NCBI GenBank assembly: GCA_948474755.1
Contig: CAOLHI010000927.1
Coordinates: 682,001 to 746,000 of the forward strand
Direction: 5' to 3'
Origin: Ctenosaura bakeri
Taxonomy: Eukaryota > Chordata > Lepidosauria > Squamata > Iguanidae
DNA: 64,000 nucleotides
The notes below the pieces were generated by a model. That model was not told where the DNA came from, searched no databases, and saw nothing but the letters and a program-made list of their open reading frames with translations. Of this stretch, positions 58,349 through 64,000 are shown piece after piece. The translations under genes were made by a program, and so were the position numbers. The first letter of the stretch is position 1. Every line of letters begins with the position of its first letter.

Positions 58349-58499
58349 GAAATTACAACAGGTTTTCCACAGAAGAACAATGGCCCCTCCACTGTACATC
58401 TAAATTAGTTCAACCTCTGGTCATTCCACAATGGTATGCATCTACATGGTCACCCCATTTATACCATCTTCCTTTTTGTTTAAAAAAAAAGGTGAGTTA

Positions 58500-58650
58500 T
58501 TGATTTGTTTAAAGTATTTCTGTATTGCCTCCCAGCCCAAAAGTGCTCTGGAAGCAATGAACAAATAAAAGCCAATTAAAACAATGCAAAGATGAAAACA
58601 TTTTTAAAACACATGAAAATACTCTTTAAAAATTCCTGAAAGCAGAGTAA
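58500..58650. repeat. Dispersed repeat tail, class uncertain
   Basis: TTTAAAGTATTTCTGTATTGCCTCCCAGCCC...AAATAAAAGCCAATTAAAACAATG resembles the TATCCCGCCT-type tail at 14104 in a decayed form. Confidence 0.4.
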
Positions 58651-59860
58651 AAACAAAACTAGAATCTAGTTTTGAAATATTTAAAACAGCACTTTCAAAC
58701 ATTTCCGCAGCATACCTCAATAGCGCAGCATTCTGGTGTCATTGTGGGATTGCCAACTTCAGGTTGGAATCAGTATGAAGCCTCCATGTTCTGCAGGCTC
58801 CCTGGTGTTGATGGGACAGCACTGGCATTGCACCTGGTGCAACTTCCGCAGCTCAGCATCCCTGGCAACTCCCCAGTCACACCTCTCCCCCGCCCATCCC
58901 TGCCCACCACTCCTCATTGAACAGATCAGACATAGATCAAATACTTTGCATGTACTCAAAAGTTCTGTAAGAGATTCTCTCATGCTCTCTGGCTCACTCA
59001 TTCGTTTTTTCTTAATGGCTGCAAAGTCCTGAGATTTTGTACACTTAAGGATAGAAAACTGGGATAGTATATCAGTATATCAGAAGTTCCAACCTTCTGT
59101 GTGTGTATGGCAAGGGAGGAAGATTTCCGTTTTAAAGGAAAATCACTATCTTATTGCAATGTTGTTTCCTCTGTGCGAAAACTCTTTTGGGAAAAGATAT
59201 GACTTAGAGATTTCCTCTACTAAGCATGAAGGAAGAAATATACCTCTATACTGCATCATATTACTGTGCCTGTGTGACCAGAAACAATATATTTTTTTAA
59301 AAAAAAATTAATGTATTTCTGAGTTCCCAAAAGTATGAAATAAAAAATCAAGCTCTTTCAATATTCACAAGTTTGTCTGCTTCTAGCAGAGAGAACTAAA
59401 TCTCTCTGCGCTGGCAGCAAATGTTTTTATTTCATGAGATTCAAGCTGGTTCTTAGTATTCAAGTTCAGGCAAGCTCCAGTTTCTAGAAGAGAAAATGAA
59501 TACTTGAAGTTAAAAGTAATGAGATTAAGAATTTTAAATTGGAAATATAACTTTCCTTCCTCAGATGGTGTTTCCTAGCAACTGGATGAATACCTTATGG
59601 ACAAAAGACGAGCACCTTTGTGAAAACAGGGCAATGTGCCAAAGGCTAGCCTTGCCTGTCAGTTTCTTGCTTTTTTTAGGGTCACAGTGAGTGACATTTT
59701 GTCTGTGAAAACTATGACAGGTACACACTTTAATGGTAATCTTAAACCCTTATTTAGCCAAGTGTAGCATGGAATTTGGACTTCCCAAAGTGTACAAACC
59801 TAGGATTGTCAGATTTAATGTACTATTAATGGTGATTCAGAAGAGGGAATTTTAGCAGGT
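58651..59860. other. Non-coding interval
   Basis: No element or gene is recognised. Confidence 0.5.
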
Positions 59861-59862
59861 AG

Positions 59863-59960
59863 AATCATGGAGTTGGAAGAGACCACAAAGGCCATCCAGT
59901 CTAACCCCCTGCCATGCAGGAATACAGAATCAAAACATTCCAAACAGATAGGCATCATGC
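59863..59960 (-). mobile_element. CR1 LINE 3' end fragment
   Basis: GAATCATGGAGTTGGAAGAG, ACCACAAAGGCCATCCAGTC and TAACCCCCTGCCATGCAGGA form the CR1 3' UTR in reverse. Confidence 0.85.
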
Positions 59961-60190
59961 AATCAGGCACCAAGCGACACCTGCTGAAAATCCTTCTTCT
60001 ATATCTCCCTTAACCAGGTTTCACTTTTGCAATCCTAACAAACATTCCACAGGTAGTATCAGTTCCACAATCCAGGAAAATGCAGAGTTGGAATCTAAGC
60101 AGGATGTGGTTTTATAAAAATACATCAAGTATCAACAAATATCTGTTGTTACCCACACAGACAATTTCAGTACAACCCTGCTGTGTTTTA

Positions 60191-60393
60191 GGGCCTTTCT
60201 GCATAATGCTGTTGTAGTGCCATTATTCCACTTTCAACATCCTGTGGAGTTCTGGGGCTTGTAGTTTACTGAGGTCAAGGAGCTCTCTGGCTGAGAATTC
60301 TAACTGCCCCTCCCTAAACTGCAAACCCCAGGATTCCACAGGATGTTGAAAGTGGAATAATAGCACTATAACAATGTAGTGCGGAAAAGCCCC
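60191..60393. mobile_element. Palindromic MITE, family A spacer variant
   Basis: GGGCCTTTCTGCATAATGCTG to TGTAGTGCGGAAAAGCCCC, with AAGGAGCTCTCTGGCTGAGA in the centre. Confidence 0.88.
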
Positions 60394-61190
60394 TACTGAT
60401 TATGTGACAGTTCTAATTTTATTGTTGTGATGATCATGTTGTACACATATGTGTAATGTTCTTTCTATTCAGTGGTATGTACATTTGCAGTGTAAACACA
60501 GAGCAAGGATGGGAGAGAAAAAGAAACTCATATGTAACAATCTGTCATGGCAGCCATGGCAGCCTGGGGAGAAAGATGACTATGTTCATACTATATATAA
60601 TTCCAGAATTCTATACTATAATTCTATACTATATATAATTCAGAGTTCCAGAGAATCATGGTTTAAGTGTTGAGGAAATATGTTCCTGGCTCTTGCCAGA
60701 TTGTTCTCACTTGAGCCCCCTCATCAGTAGGAGTGGTTTTAGTAACCAGGACCTCACCAGGAAGAAAAACCTTTGCATTACTTCTAAAATGAAAAGCCAA
60801 GGTTTGAAAGCTACGTTTCAAACTGCCTTATGAATCCTGGTTTGTTTGAGAACAAAAAGATGGGAGTCAGGTTAAGATGCCATGCTGATGAGTTCCTAGT
60901 TGCAGAAGTTCCTCCTCCTGTTGAAGGGATCCAGTAGGAAGGAGCAATTAATGTGAACCAGCATCCTTACCTGTAAATCATAAACAAATATTCCCTAGAA
61001 TTGTGGCTTCCAGTTCTGTGCAAATTTATTACTGAGTGCTGAAGTGAACAAAGATTGAAACTGCTCCTGATTCTGGCACACTAGAACTGTCGGAAAAATC
61101 TAAAACTAGTGTCTATAAACACCATAGAAGGAAGGTTTGGAATTTATGGATCATTTGCTACTCCCAAGACCTGGTAGCTTACTTGACTTC
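60394..61190. other. Non-coding interval
   Basis: A short ATTCTATACTATA direct repeat near 60600-60640 is the only structure noticed. Confidence 0.5.
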
Positions 61191-61279
61191 GGCCATTTCC
61201 GCACTAGCCTGTTATAGCGCGATGGTTCCACTTTCAACATCCTCTGGAATCCTGGGATTTGCAGTTTGGGAGGGGCCGG
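61191..61279. mobile_element. Single arm of a family A MITE
   Basis: GGCCATTTCCGCACTAGCCTG through GGGATTTGCAGTTTGGGAGGGGCCGGC is a complete left arm. No right arm follows, so half of the palindrome has been lost. Confidence 0.85.
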
Positions 61280-62340
61280 CAAAGGTAAGGATCTCAAAGG
61301 AGAGGAAGCAAGTAAGAGCCAAGAATAAGAAAAACTGAGCAAAGTGAACTGGGGAGGGAAGTTGGGAGTGGCAGATATCCATCCTCCCAGCACTGTGGTC
61401 ATATTTCCAGTAATCAGTCTTCTTCAGTCTGATGTCCTCCAGATTTTTGGGGCTATTACTCCCATTATCCTAGCTAACACGATAATAGGTTGAGGATTAT
61501 CAGGACCTAATATGTCCTTTACTTGGAATCTGAGTAGAAAAGGAAGCAGGAAACCTCTGTGACAAACTAGTTGACATCATGTTTGGTTCTTTATGGACTT
61601 CATTATTATTTTTATTAATTCTTATTTACCAAATTTATTAATTCTTTATTTACCAAATTTCTACATTGCTCTCCTCTCCAAACAGTTTCCAGAGTGACTT
61701 ATAAAAGGAAGAAATCTGATCTAAAAGATATAGCACAAAAGGAAAGGGGATGTGAGGGAAGCAAGGGAAAAGTATACCTTGGTTCTAGATTCTCGATTAC
61801 AAAGTTCAGTAGGTCAAAGTCAAATATAAGCACAATGGAAGGGCTGCTGCTTCTCCTTTTTCTGGTATCCACAGCAGTGGCAATTGGAAGGCAAACCAAG
61901 GGGGAATCACAGCTGGAAATGGAGCCAAGCCTGATGGAGGGGCAATTGCTTGCTGTTTTCTCTCTCTCTCTCTCTCTGATCCTTATTTGACCTTCAGCAT
62001 GATTATGCACTCTGGTTTCAAACTGGCTAAGGCATCATATACTTCCATTTGATCTGAGGCCAGTTCCTCCACAGGGATGCTTTGATCAATGTCTGGTGAA
62101 GAAATACATATGGAAAATGTTACACTAGAATGAAAACTCTACGAAGGAGAGAGACAAACCTAAGCTTTTAAGAGCACCAAAAGTAGAGAAAAAATGTCCC
62201 CACTGTATTCAATACAAATCTATATTTCCATATTGGGAGTGACCACTGGTTCTAAATAACTGGCTCTGCTTAGTGTTGGGTGTGCTTAGCCTGATCTGGA
62301 AAAAGCCTGGCTATAAAGAATATCTGTTGGATAAGATCTG
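61280..62340. other. Non-coding interval with minor repeats
   Basis: It includes a foldback trace (61425-61500), a direct TTCTTATTTACCAAATTTA/TTCTTTATTTACCAAATTT duplication (61618-61662), and a CT run at 61962-61979. Confidence 0.55.
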
Positions 62341-62420
62341 TGGTATTTATTTATTTATTTATTTGTATCCCGCCTCTCCATATTGATCGAGGCGGCGAAC
62401 AACTTATCAGCAATACATGT
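62341..62420. repeat. TTTA microsatellite and dispersed repeat tail
   Basis: TATTTATTTATTTATTTATT, then TGTATCCCGCCTCTCCATAT and TGATCGAGGCGGCGAACAAC, is the same tail type as 14104. Confidence 0.7.
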
Positions 62421-64000
62421 TCCTCCATCTACCCCTAATCTCTCAAAGCAATTTTGCAATGGCTTTTAAGATGTTGTCAATTTTTTTTTCAGTGAGGTGA
62501 AGAAACAGAAGCCTATAAACACATGTGAATGATGTCCTCCTCCCATATAAACCTGCCCATATTTAAGGTCCTCAACAGAGGTCCTGTCACATGTTTGCTT
62601 TTAAATGTATTTATCCACGTGTTTACCATTTTAAATGTTTTTATCCATTTATATATCAACTTGGTGGTCTTGAGGTATTGAGAGGAGATAAAAATGCCTC
62701 AAAGAAATAAATAAAATAGTATACAAGGTACCATAAAATATTTTTTAAAGCATTGCATGAGAAAATGTCCAGACTGACAGCTTAACAGAAATATGTGTGA
62801 GGCAATGTGCAATTGGGCTAGGAGCAGAAATTAATTTCTTAACGTTACTTGTTGTCTCCTACTCTCTGGGACCATTTTTTCCATAATCAAAGATCTCCCA
62901 TGTCACACAAACATTAATATAAAAAATATCAAAGAAGCATATTATAATGTTGTAGTCATTTTCTTTTCTTTAATGATTAAATAATCCTTTAGGGAAGGGT
63001 AGCATTAAATCAAAATAACAAAACATCAGTATAAAATATAAGTTGGACTAACAATGAAATGCTGGAGCACTTCTGTTCAAGGTTCAGTCATGTTATTTTC
63101 CAGAATATTCCATTCCATTTACCACACCTTAGAGTTTTCTATTCCCTGAAACTACCAGTGACCATTCTGTGTCCAATGAACACATTGACTGAACTGTTTG
63201 TTTGTTTGTTTGTTTTGGAAAGAGGAGAAGTGACACGCTCCCTGCTATCCCACTTTTTGCTTCTATCTCCAAAAATCTGCCTGAAAATTAGGATGCAAGT
63301 ATGTGCCAGTGATGAAGTTCTGGAGAGGGGGCAACCTGAAGTGCCAAGTCACTTTGGGAGATATCAAATTAGAAAAGCTGTGCTAATGTATTTGGATTTG
63401 TGGAATTTGAGTCACAGTGAATAACTGTCTTCTGTCTTTAGTAACTGTCTTTATTTTGGTGATGAGTTAGTAGCCCCTCCATCTGCACCCACAATACAGA
63501 GTGCAGCATATTTAGGTTACCTCTAAGGAGCCAATGTCTAAGAAGTCTTCCAGATTTTTCACTCTGAAACTTCTGAGGCAGTGAAACTGCCGTTCCCTGC
63601 CTTTTCTTTCTATGTAATGGACAAGGAGGGGGAAAGACAATCAAAGAAAAGCGGGCTATCAGAGTTAATCTTTTCTAAGGTCCTTCAAAACATGGAAACT
63701 AGATAGGCAAATGCAACAGAAGTGTGAACCATGCAGCCCTCCAATTCCAGGAATGTAAGTCAGCCAGATCAGTTGTGAGGCAGGCTAGGAATTGCAATTC
63801 AATAACATCGGAAGGGTCACATTATTTCCATTCCAAAATATGAGAGTTCTGTCCAGTACTCTATTCTTCCTAGCTAGAGCCTTGCATTTTGTTCATTCTC
63901 TTGATTGAAGACCATATTCTGCTCATCGAAATCCGTCCTGTAGGCTTTGTTCGCACATATCCACATGACACAGAGCTACAGTAGCAACTTCACTGTACAG
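62421..64000. other. Non-coding right edge of the window
   Basis: It has a TTTG run at 63198-63214 and a faint foldback trace at 63735-63805. No exon of a neighbouring gene is recognised. Confidence 0.5.

Noticed and set aside
27478..64000. Neighbouring genes known near KCNG1 in mammals (for example NFATC2 or DPM1/MOCS3)
   Set aside because: No exon-like coding segment with a recognisable domain could be found in either flank.

Overview
The window is nuclear DNA of a land vertebrate, most likely a squamate reptile (lizard). There is one well-supported protein-coding gene, no operon-like organisation and long AT-leaning non-coding stretches. The repeat content is typical of squamates: SINEs with a 5S-rRNA-derived head, a tRNA-headed Sauria-type SINE, 5'-truncated CR1 LINE copies, and many short foldback DNA transposons. 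The exact species cannot be fixed from the sequence alone.

The gene is KCNG1 (Kv6.1), an electrically silent modulatory alpha subunit of voltage-gated potassium channels. It lies on the + strand. Two coding exons, 22701-23459 and 26707-27477, join in phase 0 to give an intact 509-residue protein. It has an N-terminal T1 tetramerisation domain, six membrane segments, an arginine-rich S4, the TTVGYGD selectivity filter, and a PVT instead of PVP in S6. A non-coding 5' leader segment starts at a good splice acceptor (22645). The best candidate promoter and first exon is a CpG-rich block at about 9.04-10.73 kb with a strong donor at 10246, which implies a first intron of about 12.4 kb. A polyadenylation signal lies 550 bp after the stop, and a second possible one is at 31508.

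Layout: 1-0.44 kb, a GC-rich foldback element with a minisatellite; 0.44-9.0 kb, repeats and unique intergenic DNA; 9.0-10.7 kb, the CpG island, invaded by three foldback elements; 10.7-22.6 kb, putative intron 1, full of nested SINEs and MITEs; 22.6-28.05 kb, KCNG1; 28.05-64 kb, a gene-poor 3' flank with CR1, Tigger-like, hAT-like and SINE insertions and no other coding exon that I can support.

The most informative non-genic content is the transposon stratigraphy. Foldback elements ending in GGCCATTTCC/GGAAATGGCC sit inside older SINEs. A 1-kb hAT-like element with a perfect 8-bp target duplication contains Tigger-like sequence and a GC-rich foldback element. Several GC-rich elements carry a splice-donor-like AGGTAAGT. 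I found no novel multi-gene system, no CRISPR array and no functional RNA gene.
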